From: Isoetes taiwanensis
Lineage: Eukaryota > Streptophyta > Lycopodiopsida > Isoetales > Isoetaceae
Assembly: GCA_021234155.1 (NCBI GenBank)
Contig: JAJEKV010000017.1
Location: forward strand, 18,176,372 to 18,240,371
Length of the DNA stretch: 64,000 bases
Direction of reading: 5' to 3'
Shown piece after piece: positions 21,567 to 33,994 of this stretch. The position numbers and the translations under genes are program-made. The notes beneath the pieces are model-generated. The model worked only from the letters and a program-made list of their open reading frames with translations, had not been told where the DNA came from and did not search any database. Numbering within the stretch: position 1 is the stretch's first letter; every line of letters starts with the position of its first letter.

Positions 21567-23055
21567 CAACCAACTTTTCTAAACTTCCAATGACATATAA
21601 ATCTTGAGCAATTTAAATTCACTTCTCACAATCTAGATGCATGATGATATAGTGCTTCAAGCGAAGTACTTTGTTTCAATATTAAACTGCAATTTCTATT
21701 GCAGAGAATCCCAGATAAGGAGGCAATTGCTACTTTTGGGGACATAGATCTAGAATGTAAATGAGCTTGATGAACAATCCTTTTGTGTTGATGCATATAG
21801 TTTAAGTAATTTATAAATGTGGTTATATATGTGATGAAGCATGTTGATGAAATGCTTTGTGGATTGGTATCTTCATAAGGTTGCCCTTCTTTCATACGTT
21901 TAAGTGGTATCGATCTTGAGGTTTTCAAGGTTCTGCCTAAATTGAACTCTTGTGATGTGACCATGTGTACAGAATGCTTGGAATAATCCACTTCTATTTC
22001 TAGAATAAATAACAATGCAAAAATGACTTGAACAGTAAATATCCTTAAGAGTATCATGTGATGCAACTGATGCATTGTCTTAGCAATATTTTCCTTGTTT
22101 GCCTTAACTCTATTCTGATAGAAATGGATTTTAAATCATGAAGATTATTGGGAACTATGAGGATATATGCCACAACACTTTTATCTACCTGTAGTTTCAC
22201 AGTAACTGCAATTCTGTCAGCTCTTCTCTTCAAGCAAGTTGATATCAAGAGGCGGTGGAAGTTCCTCTTAATATCATGCAGGGATGGCCAATGCTATAAA
22301 AAATGTTTCCTCAAAGCTATGTTAAATAAATTCATTAAACTGGTAACATGGCACAAAAACAATTGTTTGTCTCAATTTACACTGCACAAATCCAGGAGGT
22401 TTGTAATAGAGTCCAGGGCCTGATAAGACCCAAGGAGGGCCAATTTGACCATGTCAGCCATGTGGCTTCCTCCAGAGGCCATCAAATCAACATTTTGCAT
22501 TTGAGGCAGCAGCCATGCCAAGTTCCGTTATGCCTAACATGCAATGCTCTTTTTTTTTTTCTTTTCCTTATTGAAAAGGAGGCAGGAGCTATGGCAGGAT
22601 GCAGTAATCTGTTACAAATTACACACAAATGTAGATTTAGTAATACAGATCCGTTCTCCTGAAAAGCGATGAACGAACTCGGGGTTTCCCTCGCTATTTA
22701 AGAGGAGACTCTTGCTTGCACATAAATAGAATAGAATAAAAAAAATCCGAAGACGGCGCCCAATCTCGCACATATATGAGGAGGGGGAATCTCGGAATAG
22801 AATCTTGCCAACCACGCTTATGGAAAACATAGCAAAGGTTAGCAAAGGTTAGAGATTCAAAAAGCTGTTCCCCGTTATCAGCCTGCACTTTTGTGCACGG
22901 AATTAGCGTGGAAAAGTTGTATGACAACGAAAGCCTATGCAGAGCAGAAGTTCAAACAGAAAAATGAAAGACGATGAATGGCCACCAGCAGGCCCCTGGG
23001 TTCAGCTTCAAAAAGTTTTTTTGCAAATCTGCAGCGTGGTTGCGACAGTGCTGGT
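21567..23055. other. Gene-free stretch
   Basis: Only short unsupported frames on both strands. Nothing recognised as a gene, RNA or transposon end. Confidence 0.4.
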
Positions 23056-23415
23056 ATGTCAGAATCAGAAATGGATCTGCTTGGATAGGGCAGGCCCGGA
23101 ACTCAGCTGGCCCAAGCAGTCCGTGAAATGGGAGTTGGGGTGGAAGAAATTGACCTTGAAATTGAACACGTAGAAGATGCACCTGATTTTGCAGCCCATG
23201 CCTTGGGCATGGCTTCTATTGTTGTATCTCCGCCTGAGGATTCCTGCCAGGATCATTCCCAGATTAGCAAGGGAAGTGCAATCGGATTGGGGCAGCCCCG
23301 AAAGAAAAAGAAAGTTGCTAAAAAGTGGAGGGATGAATGGACCGATACTTATAAATGGGCTTATGTTGCCGTCATGGAGGGGACCCCTAGAATATTTTGC
23401 TCTCTTTGCCGCTAA
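23056..23415 (+). pseudogene. Zinc-finger protein fragment resembling hAT-associated (TTF-type) proteins
   Basis: From ATG at 23,056 the frame reads MSESEMDLLG, meets a TAG at 23,086-23,088, then runs on for 109 codons: an acidic stretch (VEEIDLEIEHVEDAPDF), a basic patch (PRKKKKVAKK), then WRDEWTDTYKWAYVAVMEG and RIFCSLCR before a stop. A basic patch followed by W...Y.W and the first C-x2-C is the usual entry to the TTF/BED-like zinc finger of hAT transposases and their domesticated relatives. The rest of the finger and the RNase-H-like catalytic and dimerisation regions are missing. Family assignment is tentative. Confidence 0.45.
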
Positions 23416-23681
23416 GCCACTGCCCTCATTGTCGAATCTAGCATTGGCAATATCCCTGCAAATCCATACCCCTTTAATTAGAACCCAAAGATCTTTTAGA
23501 GAAGACCAGCCATGCAAATAGTTTTTTAAGGGTTTGCTTCAAGTTATTAGTCTATTCTTACAGAGATGGGCCCTTTCCTCCTTAGTTCCTGATGCCATTC
23601 AACGAATCCCCTGCATTTTAAATAGATCAGTGAAGAGATGAAAGAAAAAAAAGAAAGAAAAAGCAAGAGCCATACCTTGCT

Positions 23682-23770
23682 ATGCCAGAAAAAAATGCAA
23701 CAAATGGTAATATGCCAGAAGAAAAAGCAACAGGTGGTAACATGCCAGAAGAAAAGCCCCCAGGACTATG
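23682..23770. repeat. 30-bp tandem repeat, about three units
   Basis: ATGCCAGAA(A/G)AAAA(A/T)GCAACA units at 23,682, 23,712 and 23,742. Two plus-strand frames are open through it; neither has other support. Confidence 0.65.
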
Positions 23771-25436
23771 GAGCTGCAAACCCGGCAAGGGTGTTAAAAA
23801 AAAACTAAACCCATCTTCCTATCTACCTGATTGAAGCAGTCGAAAAGCTCTTAGGCATGTGGTACCCTCGTCTTCAACTCAGATAAATACACCATAGCTA
23901 ATTGTTCCACCTAGTTAATATTACATATCTTCTGAGTTTTATCTGCTCTACATCTGTGAGCCATGATTTGATGGTGGGCACTAGGGCCGTTCAGAGAAAG
24001 TAGCCGAAGCCAAAATTGAGTTTAGGGTTCATACATACAGCACATCCGGACTACTAACAGCTGCCTCAGCTATGGCTGTGCCGAAAATCTCAAGACCGGA
24101 CGATTTGCTGCCACCATGGTCCCCGCCCTGATCATTTCCACTCTTACCGCCAATGCAGTGATGGCTCTGCTACACACGCTCATGGTAAGCTGTTTCTATT
24201 GCATCTCTTTAGTTTTCCAGCAATACAGGCTATACAAATCTGAATCTATTCGCTTCATCTTTGAAAAAAATCGAAGTGTTTACTCTGCAAACGACCCATC
24301 CTCTTGCCTTCTTCTAAACCAGAAATGAACTCAAAGAATCAGCTGGATATTTCGTATTTTCTTAAAGAGCTTACCCTTGACTCTAGCGCCTGCAGACCTC
24401 TGTATACCCCATTTCATCTGCCGGAAATGGAATACCCTGGTTTCCTCTTCAGAAGAAGGTTTTACCTGTTTTGCTTGATGATTTTGTGCCTGATGGATTT
24501 GCATTGCGCGGAAATGCAGCATCCAGGCAAACCTTCTGCAATCTTGCAGGTACGGATTTGGCATCGCCGCCAACAGCTCCGCTACGATCTGTAAGATTCG
24601 GCGCTATGGCGGTGGCTATGCGTTGTCGATTGAATCGCCGGAATAGGTCCGGGCTTTGCTTCAAAGCAAAGTAATAATTCCATCGCCCACCCACGCAGGA
24701 CAAAGAAAATAGAGGAAAAAGAAAAAAAACAAAAATGGCCCAAAAACTAACGTGTCAACTAGAGAGCCCCTCTCAGCGACAGAAATATTTAGGAACCTAT
24801 TTTTTCAAACAAAAAATCACACTGCTTTATATATGTTAGGATAATACATGCTCATACAAGAGTGCCACATGTCTCTCATGCATGTCCATAGAATGCATGT
24901 GCATTTATATATGTTATATTTGTCTCCTCTCCTCCTGGATGAAGCTTTCTTTTTGTGGTAAGCATTAAGTTTTGTGTCGAGTTCGAGTTGCTGTTTACGG
25001 CAATGTTCTTAAAAAATGGAAAGGTAAGTTTTTGAGCTTTATTTAATTTTTCAGCTTTCATCCCAAACATGTACAGCATTGAAGGGCACCACTACCTTAC
25101 TTTCGTTGCTCCCTCTATTGCGCTAAACCATTAAACCTTTCCATACCATGCCATTAAATCTTTCCATACCATGCCAAGCTATTTGAGAGCAGAAGCCAGA
25201 TATGGGCATGAACGGCTTTCAGCCTATTCCACCTTGGCCTTGAATGAAACAATCCAGAATAGTGAAGCAAAGAGGGAAGAAGAGAACAGGGTCGCCCTCA
25301 TGAAAAGAAGAAAGGACCCATCTGTGAAAAACTTCATGTGAAAAATTTTCTCTGCAGTGGGATCGTCACACTTTACTTCATTCCGGTTGCAAAGCTGTAA
25401 AGGCTTATTCATGCTTCAAATAGATCCTCTTCTATG
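23771..25436. other. Stretch with possible but unassigned exon-like segments
   Basis: 24,116-24,185 reads VPALIISTLTANAVMALLHT and then meets ATGGTAAGC, a plausible splice donor. 24,440-24,545 reads LPVLLDDFVPDGFALRGNAA before a possible donor CAGGTACGG. These may be pieces of one gene, but I could not join them into a model or name a family. 24,700-25,436 shows nothing. Confidence 0.3.
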
Positions 25437-25533
25437 AAATTGGGCGGGCGCCCAATTTGTTTGTTGCTTCTACAGAATATAGCAAGTTGAAAGTTGTTTC
25501 TGCTGTCTCTGAAATTCGGCGGGCGCCCAATTT
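25437..25533. repeat. Two dispersed GGGC-family 22-nt palindromes
   Basis: 25,437-25,458 is AAATTGGGCG + GG + CGCCCAATTT (10-bp arms). 25,512-25,533 is the same with one arm mismatch (TTCGGC). They match the 16-kb array and the copies at 56.6 and 57.0 kb. Confidence 0.85.
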
Positions 25534-25819
25534 GGAGTCTCTGTTCCTACCAATTTGTGTAGAATCTGTAGCAGCTCCATACCTGTGCCGCCAGCGCACA
25601 CTGAAACCCCGTGCCGTTTTGCCATAAAATCGTTGTATCTGCCTTGCTGAGGTATTCAGTCTAGCTTCTATTCTCCTTGTGTCTGTTTAGTTTTGCCTTG
25701 AAATAGCTGGTTCCTGGGTATTTCTTTACCTTGGCAAACATAGCATTCGGTACCCCTTTCTTTGTTGTGCATATTTGGATAGTGCATAGCATTGCAATGA
25801 TAAGAGTTCTTTTGCTTTC

Positions 25820-25824
25820 GTCAT
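25820..25824. repeat. Target site duplication of outer gypsy, left
   Basis: GTCAT immediately before the LTR; matches 56,402-56,406. Confidence 0.92.
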
Positions 25825-27433
25825 TGTGACGCTCCCTGCTAAATATACGGCGCCCAGCCGTACACTCCGTAGGAAATCCCCCATCCGGTCCTCAACTGCA
25901 CGGGCCCTCCGTCTATCCCGCACTCTGGGATCTCCGTGGTGCGGGAAGGGGACACGAAGGTGTCTTGCGCGCCCTTCCCCTATGGGCTCCTATCACAGCG
26001 GAAGCATAAACAATGTCAGAACTAGCAATAACATCATATCATACTACCTCGAAGGGTAGTCCATCCACATATCCATAACTACAAAGAAGATAAGCATATG
26101 CCATAAAACATGAGAGCTCCTACCCATGGCTCTGACTCATAAGGAGGATGACTGACTGGCTAGGCCTCAAGATAGAGCAGACCGAGTCATAACAATAGCG
26201 GGGCTGGCTATAGACAATGGCTAGGGTTGACCACTCCATCCGCCCCTCCTGTGCATACTTTGCAGCGTGAGCTAGATCGGGCTCTGGCATGACTCTAGCC
26301 TTCCGGATACGCAATCCCATGGCATCACCCATCGGGACTACTCCAGGTTGCATCTCCCCGGTCCGTCGAGGCAGGAAGGGTTGCATCTCCCCTTTCCGGG
26401 GTCTAGAGGTTCCACGGGCGGCTAGAGAATCGTGACGACACACGATCCGTGCCCGACTTAACCCCCCAAAACAGGAGCCAAGCCGACACTTGTAACTCCT
26501 GAGAGGCAGGGCAACACCATTGCCCTAGGAGGTGTCGGACCCATGCCCGGCCCACACAAAGTGACCGACCATAGGCCTAGCCCGCTATGGGATCCCCAGT
26601 AGCCACCCTCAGCAGGGATCCTCCCTCCGTATTGCCTCTAGCCCCGTTATGTAGTGTTGAGTCATATCCTAGCCCCAATAGCCCACTGGGCTCTTATGCA
26701 CAGGCCGCATATAATAGGAACTAAGGGGTCTAAACTAGGAGCATACTACGTAATGGCTACTAGGTCTCTACCCCCCTTCCCAATACAAGAGGATCAAACA
26801 TGATCAACCAACATCATATAACATCATATCATGATAATCATCATAAGATGTCAAACAAGGGTTCTAGATGTCAAACAAGGGTTCTAGGATGGCTCTACTC
26901 TAGATAACGAAATGCTAACCCATCTGGAGTGCTAACTTCCAGATGAACTACTAAGAGCACTACTACACATACCTGCTCCAGAAGCACTCCCTCCCAATCC
27001 TGGCGTCTCCATGGTCTTCGAGGTGTTCGAGGTAGCTCCCACTCCTGCTGATGCGTTCACGCTCTGGGGGCTGCCATGCTATGCTGTGCCACAGCAGATG
27101 GTTCTCGAAACGGAGTTTCGAGCGCGAAGAAGGTTCCCAGACTGTTGGAGCCAGAAAAGAGGCCTAGGGTTAGGGTTTAGGCCTTTATAGGTTAGGGTTC
27201 ACATGTTATGCCACGTGGCTCCAATAGGGTAAGTCCGTGTGGCGGGTGCCCAATAGGTTAAGGCCACGTGGAAAATGGTCTTAACTTAAGGTTGGCTAAG
27301 TTATATGAATAACTTAGTCATCATGCCCCCTAGTGCCACAATCTATGGTATACAAGGCTATGAAGATAGACTTGTATAGCGACGGACCTAGAAATATATG
27401 TATTTATGGCGTATATTTCCCTGGAACATCACA
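25825..27433 (-). repeat. 3' LTR of outer gypsy element
   Basis: 1609 bp, plus-strand TGTGACGCTCC ... GGAACATCACA. Paired with 54,747-56,401. Relative to that copy it has about 13 extra bases near 26,175 and lacks roughly 60 bp near 26,850. Small frames inside it are not genes. Confidence 0.95.
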
Positions 27434-27450
27434 TTCTCCCCCCCTTAGGA
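27434..27450 (-). other. Polypurine tract of outer gypsy
   Basis: Minus-strand TCCTAAGGGGGGGAGAA directly abutting the LTR start TGTGATG; it is the plus-strand priming site and fixes the element's orientation. Confidence 0.92.
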
Positions 27451-28095
27451 TAATGCTGTCCTCAGCATTACGCTAAGGTGACGAACCTGCAACAGCCCTG
27501 CAAAACTCACAACAAGAATATATGAACTTAACTCTATTGAAAAGATCAACTTTTCGTTAATTACTTATTATGTAATTATAAAGCTATATTTATAAGTTAT
27601 ACAAAATTATATAGCCATAACAACTATTATTATAAAAGTATACACATATAATATTATTACAACAAATTTAGGAGTTCATAGTTAGTCTAAAATCTATGAC
27701 TCCTATCTTCTCGTAACATGCTCCCTCCTTCATGCTTCCCTTCACTGGCCTTCACAAGTAGCACATTACGTTATATAAGTTAATAAGTTTGTGGTTTTAG
27801 GGGACCACCCCCTAATTACCTCCTTGAGCCGAACTACTAGCTCAAGGTTACCCTACTACCTTGCACTCGATCATGGCCCCATAAAGATTTGAGCTTAAGG
27901 AACATTTAAGATGCTCCTATCATCGCCTATGATCAAGTGCTACCTTGTACTCGATTACCTGTTGTTGAGTACTCCCCAGTGCATCATGCCCCGAGGGTTT
28001 CAAGCTAGGGAACGTCTCACGATCCCATCATCGCGCATGATCGCTTAAACCTCACCATGACCCCCCTATGGTCAGGTGCGGTGCGCGTGCCCCGC

Positions 28096-28505
28096 ATCAT
28101 GGCATAGAGAGCATCCGACAGATGTTCCATCATCGTCCACCATGCCTCATTTCCTCTCTCACATGACCCTACTGGTCATGCGCACCTCTTGGTGCGTGTT
28201 GGCCTAGAGAATGCCTTAGTGGCGTATCCCATCATCGCCTACACGTTCCAAGGTTGTGGCAAATGTAGTCTACTAGCTAGAATACATATGCCACTACTAA
28301 AGCATCGTGGCAAGATCATCCGACAGATGTCCCATCATCGCCCACCATGCCTAACTTCCACTCTCACATGACCCTCCTGGTCATGCGCACCCTTGGTGCG
28401 TGTTGGCCTAGAGAGTGCCTTAAAGGCGTATCCCATCATCGCCTACACGTTCCAAGATTCTGGCACATGCACTCTACTAGCTAGAATGCACATGCCACCA
28501 CTAAG
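28096..28505. repeat. 205-bp tandem duplication in the outer element's 3' region
   Basis: Two units (28,096-28,300 and 28,301-28,505) share CATCCGACAGATGT, GGTCATGCGCACC, GTGCGTGTTGGCCTAGAGA and TACTAGCTAGAATG. They lie between the polypurine tract and pol, and the second unit runs into the chromodomain end. Confidence 0.8.
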
Positions 28506-29864
28506 GCTAACTAAGAAACACACAACCGCCCGGCAAGTCGGCGTCGACAAGATCGAAGACGACCCACCCATCAACTCCCTCATAAAGTCCGGGTATTGCT
28601 TCTCTAGATCCTGCTTCAATACCCAAGTCGCGTCTTCCACGGGCAAGTGTTTCCACTTGACCAAATACTGGAGGAACTGAGACCTTCTGGTCTTCTTGAA
28701 TGACTTATCAAGAAGCAATTCAGGCACGATTTCAACTTGATCACTCTGTCATTTCCAACAAAGTTGGAGTTTCCAAAACCTCCTCCGGGTTTGGAATGTG
28801 CCTCTTCAACAGGCTCACATGGAAGACATTGTGGACTTTAAGATGGGTAGGCAAGGCGAGCTTGTAGGTATGAATCCCTGCTCGCTTCCAAATCTTGAAG
28901 GGTCCTGCCCCCCTAGGAGCAAGCTTCTTACAATTGCCGATGCGAAGCTTCCCTTGCTTGACCTTTACTTGAGCCAAACTTTATCTCTCAGCACCAACTC
29001 TTGAGGAGTTTTATGTCTATCTGCTAGACTCTTCTGATGTGTCTCTGCTGCTTGAAGATATTCTCGCACTTCTACCATAAGCTGTTGCATACCTACCGTC
29101 GTTGTTGAGAAATTTCCATCTTGGGTACTAGATTATGCCACCTAACTGGGGTCAAGTATTGATAACTGTAACTAATCATGGAGGAGACATCTTCGATGAC
29201 TCTTGCTTCATATTATTGTACGTAATTGACCAGGTGGATGCAATCGGCCCATTTGGATTGCTTATTCCAATCATAGTTTCTGAACGTGCTCTCCAAAATT
29301 GTGTTGGTGCGGCTCGTGTTGAAGAAGTCTTGCTAAACATCGCTAAAGAACTTCGGATCTCTATTGGTGATGATCGACCTGTGCATTCCATGCAGCCTAA
29401 AAGAACTCTTATGTAGACCACACGGCTAGATCCAAAGCGGTGCCTATGGTGTGGCATGGCAAGTATGTGCCCTTTTGATAAGTTATATACCACAACCATC
29501 AAGGCTTCAAAGCTTCTTATTGTCCTTGGAAGGCCCGCTATGAAATTCATGTTGATGACTTCCCATTTGGCGTCTGGCACCGCCCAAGGTTCCAAAACTC
29601 CTGGAATTCGAAGTTGTTCTACCTTTGACTGCTGACACAACTGACATTCTTGGATATACCTGACTATGTGCTTCTTCATGTCCGGCCAGAAGTGGCTACT
29701 TTTAATCTAGAAGTAGGCCTTTATAAATTTTGCATGGCCGGAAATAGGGCTATTATGCGTGTCATGAAAGATTTTCCTTACTCCTGATGCTTTAAGTACG
29801 CATAGTTGTTCTTTGATATTAAAGATTGCCTTCCTTTTTAACTTATTTGAAGGTTTCTCTTTCT
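28443..29864 (-). pseudogene. Outer gypsy integrase with chromodomain (decayed)
   Basis: Read right to left. The zinc region gives FHDTHNSPISGHAKFIKAYF and, after a stop, HFWPDMKKHIVRY and ECQLCQQSK. The core (29,679 on) has INMNFIAGLP, where the catalytic Asp of the usual MDFI is Asn, and MVVVYNLSKGHI, where the second Asp (VDRLSK) is lost. It then frameshifts. The C-terminal part at 28,741-28,977 reads LAPRGAGPFKIWKRAG and LPTHLKVHNVFHVSLLKRHI, the GPY/F-type module. After another frameshift comes a chromodomain (28,600-28,727): RRSQFLQYLVKWKHLP and EDATW. The chromodomain places the element in the chromoviruses. Catalytic losses make this copy inactive. Confidence 0.9.
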
Positions 29865-30700
29865 TAATCCGTCCTTGCAGTCTTGCAAAGACTAGCCCAT
29901 ATGTGCTTGAACTCTATGTTGGGGGAGATGGCTTCTTCTATCTTCTTGCTGAATTCGCTTGCTGAAGTGGAGATGGCATTGCAAATTGATGCTTTCAAAA
30001 GCTTGCCAATAAGTGGCGACGTCTTAACATCTCCACGCCTGTATGCTCTTCCATTGAATTGCTGTAGATCACGATGTTGTTGAAGAGAGATTGATGACGA
30101 ACTCGTCCAAGAAAATCTTCGAAGATGTCGTTCCTCAAATGCATACAAGTTGGTGGAGCATTCCATAGACTCAGGGGCATTACTGTGAAGTCATAGTGCC
30201 TATACCATGTTATGAAGGAATCTTATAATTATCTTCGCCCTTCATCCTTATGTGATGATTGCCCGAGCTTAAGTCAATTTTGTAGAAGAATCTTGCTTCT
30301 TGGGGCTGATCCATTATGTCGTTTGCTTGTTGAGCTGCCCATGGTTGATATACATCTTTAGACTTCCATCCTGGCCGAAAGGATCCCAAGTCGATCAACT
30401 CCTACAACTTCTTCTTGAGCTTTGCTAGCTCGGAAGTGCTCATTCTATAAAGAACTTTGCTGGTCGGCTCTGCATCTGGTGCAAGAGTGATTTCAGACTC
30501 TACGCCTCTATAGAGCAAAAGCTCTCAAATTTCATGTAGAGGTATATCATGGAACTTCTTGATTAACTTAGAAATTGGTTGAGGCAATTGTTTCGACGTA
30601 GCATCTTCCTTCTTACTATTGCGGTCGGGGTTGACGGCTTGTAGCTTAAGTATGTACGACCTCATTCCTCATGATGCACTTCACCAGGTACTTTAACTTA
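29865..30700 (-). pseudogene. Outer gypsy reverse transcriptase and connection region (decayed, deleted)
   Basis: Fragments in several frames: MSTSELAKLKKKL, ANDIMDQPQEARFFYKIDLS and SGNHHIRMKGEDNYKIP (30,210-30,460), then MPLSLWNAPPTCMHLRNDIF and FNNIVIYSNSMEEH (about 30,060-30,180). The catalytic YxDD appears as FNN. Most of RNase H is missing: soon after the RT palm the frame enters ISTSASEFSKKIEEAISPNI, the link to integrase. Several stops and frameshifts. Confidence 0.8.
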
Positions 30701-32640
30701 ACTTTAATTATAAGGTACTTGCCCTTTGGTGCTGGGATAACATCTCTTGCTTATGATAATCAATTATTGCGTTAGCCGGCTTTAATATTGCATGTCTATT
30801 ATGAGGTCATAGTTGCCAATGTACATAAGTTGGTGTCGATGCTCTACTTTGCTCCGCTTAAGGTTGATGTCGAACTTGACTCTTGTTCCGTTGGTCTGCT
30901 AACTACTTGGCCTTGCCATAATTACTGGCCTAGATTTAAACTTAAGAGTCTTGCTCTTAAAGATGTCCGCCATCTAGGAGGTGCAAGGTTACAAGTTAAA
31001 GAACTACTTACATAAATCTATGGCCACAAGTTTAGTAAGCATGACCTTACCTTTGGGCACATATAACTATGCAATTAAATAATTATTCCTGTTTTAGATC
31101 TAATCTATACTCTAGGATCTCCCTTTTCTTAATTATTGCCCTCTTGAAGTAGTCCCACCTTTGAGTTGATGCCATCTAAGAAGTTGGCCGGACTTATTAG
31201 ATTGCTTCCCTTCATTTGGTCGGATTATTTCTTATGCTATGGAAGTACTCGTCATATACATGGTCGACAGTTATCCTATTATTGAATCCTTCTTAGCGAG
31301 GTGATCAAGCTCACGAAGAGGTTCCAATATGTTGGATATCCGTCATCAATGTATACAATTATTGTACTCCATACATTTTTCTTCCCAATCCTTGAAGCTT
31401 TGCTCAATTCTTGGGTCCATCTTTCTAAAGGAAAAGACAAAAAAATCTACTCGAAATTTCGTCCCAAGCCCATCATGGATGTTATCACCCATAATTCTAA
31501 GATATTCGACTATCCAATAGGTCCTCTAACTTGCTTAAAGCTAGTGTAGCCATTAGACGTTGGAGTAGCAAGGCGATAATCCATACTTTGTTGAAAAATC
31601 TGGTCTTCTTGGAGTTGTTGTATAATCATTCGTGTGCCCTGCTTTCTTTTGTCAAACTTATTCTGACTCTTGACTCTTCTCGTGACGCATCCCAAAGGCT
31701 TGAAGGTAATGTTCACCACTGTGTAGAATCTTTCATGCCGGCTCATCTGCCTTGGAAGGTTACGAGATTTGAGGATGATTCTTCTAACTCCTGAATTGAT
31801 ATTGTTGTGTTGACCTTGTTGATTTAATTCTTCATCTTGGCGGCCACATGTTGTTGTTATAAGGCTGAAGACAATGTCGAGTGCTTTACCACTTCTAACT
31901 GTGCAACTTCTCTTGCTGAGAGGAGTTTATGTGCATCCATCTGCAGGGACTAATCTTGACTGATCAATTAATAATGATGGTATTTGCTCCCCCATGGTGC
32001 TTCTTCTTGATGGTGTTTGACCTCCAATGTCTAAGGTAGAAGATCGAAGATCATCATGATCTTGAGATGGTGCTTGCCGAGATTGATGTAGTTGCTCTAA
32101 AGTATCGGGGCTAATAAGGAAGAAGTTTGTTGTAGTGTCACCATATTCCTATTCCTGAGCAGCCCACCCTTGCTGGCTTGTAATACCTCCTTAGTCAAAA
32201 CATGTTTGCTTGAAGTCCAAATCTGATACTACTATGGCCTGGATATTTGTTATAGTTGCCCTTCCGAGGAGGTATGTCCAGTCTCATCCTTTAGGGCTCT
32301 TGATATTCTAAGTCGATGAAGTCATCTACTTGTTGGTGGCGTAGCTGTGACATTAGTCATCGATGTGGGGCCGTTCCTTGAGATAATATGGCACTTGGAG
32401 GATATCCTTGACTAGGAGATGTTCCTCCCCTAATGTGATCAATTTTGTAAGTGCCATGATGCCCATTGGCTGTTGCATAGCCCTCTTGACAAGTCTTGTG
32501 TCTAATCTTGATGTTGCAATCGTCCTTCCTGCGGGCTCCCCTTTATTATTTGTGTTCGGACTTCCCTGTACACCATCTTGGCCTTTGATTTGCTGAAGTT
32601 TCCTCCATAAGTTTGCCCTCTGCTTTCAATTCGTTGATGT
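30701..32640 (-). pseudogene. Outer gypsy protease and gag remnants
   Basis: Near 30,780-30,850 the minus strand reads MYIGNYDLIIDMQY, matching the IGQYDLIVGMEF protease-region motif of the gypsy fragment at 5.8 kb. Right of it, gag-like segments (RHQQVDDFIDLEYQEP near 32,300; KQGTRMIIQQLQEDQIFQQS near 31,620) occur in broken frames with stops. Domain limits cannot be set. The gag leader may continue across the LINE into 40.3-42.6 kb and 53.8-53.9 kb. Confidence 0.5.
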
Positions 32641-32959
32641 TGTCGAGTGGCTCCACTGTCGAGGCTCGAGGATCTGTAACGAAGGTTCTCCTGACCTATT
32701 TTACTGCCCTAAAACACAAGGCAACTAATACTACCACAAGAACAATTACTTATATCTACTTACTCTACAAACCCTATTTTTATGCCTTTATCCACTCTAC
32801 CGCAATTGACCCACTTGGGGCATAAAATTGATACTAGGTAGCAGAAATCACCGTCCGGACGTCGCGTAAAGTGCTTAAACGCAGCGATTTTTCAGCACAT
32901 AATAAGCATTTAACGTGCGGTGCTTATTTAGACAAGCACCTGATGAAATATTTTTTGGT

Positions 32960-33425
32960 TGATTCACCATAATTCTTCACGAAAGTGACTCAAATTTGAT
33001 CTCCTAATACATTTTTGCATCTCCAATCTAATGGAAGAGACGGCATTAGATTTTATGAAGCCGTTTGTGAGATATAAGCTTTTCCCTTATAGATACCAGA
33101 AATTGTTTTTTAGCTTTTTGCACTATCAATCCTCTATGGAATGATCTGAAACTTGACCTCCAAAGACGTTTTTGCATCACGAATCCAATGGAATAGACGG
33201 CATCAAATTCTGTATTGTAGTTTGTAAGATATTAGGCTTTTACGGTAAAATATCAGAAATCGTTTTTTGGCCTCTTGCGGTGAAAATACTCAATGGATTT
33301 AACTGAAACTTGGTATCCTAGGACGTTTTTATACTATGAATCCATAGGAACTGACAGCAATTCATTTCGTCAAGTAGTTTATGAGATATTGGCTTCTACT
33401 CTATGGCAACCTTGATCGATTTTTT
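32960..33425. repeat. ~155-bp tandem repeat, three diverged units, interrupted by the LINE
   Basis: Units begin near 32,960, 33,117 and 33,272 and share TGAAACTTG, GACGTTTTT and GAGATAT...GGCTT. The third unit ends at CTTGATCGATTTTTT, which is the LINE target site; it resumes after the LINE at 40,288 (CATGATTGTGCTC). Tandem repeats in the untranslated part of gypsy elements are common. Confidence 0.7.
33411..33425. repeat. LINE-A target site duplication, left copy
   Basis: CTTGATCGATTTTTT, identical to 40,273-40,287; it merges into the T-run of the LINE. Confidence 0.92.
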
Positions 33426-33994
33426 TTTTTTTTTTTTTTTTGTAGAAACGGCAGAGGAGTTATATTACATGTAATACATAGTAATACAAAATGCACAGAG
33501 TAGAACTCTGTTATAAGGCCTTAACCAGGCCTATCACTCCAAAAGGAGGAAAATTCAGTTAAAGAAAAACATTGTTTTAAGGATTAAATCCAAAATATCG
33601 ATAATTTAAAGTTCAAGTTTACTGCATAAAACTGTAAATATGAGATAGTCAGGTTTTGTTGAGGCCTTAATCATCCCGAACTCCATCGAGAGTTATCACT
33701 GCAAAAGCATGGGTTGTGTTCTCGAAGAGCAGAGTGTCAAGTTCCACAGCCCCAAGCGCCGCCGAGTCCAGAATATAAAGTATCCAAGATTCTCTTGCAT
33801 CAACACAAATTTTAAGCTTGTCTTCAAAGTACGGCTTGAGATCCTGTTTAAATTGCCAGATATCCTCATCTTTCAGGATCTTCTCCAATGTTTTGACCAT
33901 GATGGTTTCCGTCTTTACCCAGAGCAAAGCTTCCAGCACTTCTTGATGAGTCATTGGCCATGTATCTTCTGGTACCTCTCTCATATGACCTCCT

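Noticed and set aside
17635-21795. A complete 4-kb CACTA element from the 17,635 end to about 21.8 kb
   Set aside because: The internal 26-bp inverted repeat is placed suggestively, but no matching right terminal motif or target duplication was found.
25826-26059. Small frames inside the outer LTRs (also at 54,715-55,352)
   Set aside because: They lie entirely within LTRs or the primer-site region and recur only because the LTR is duplicated.
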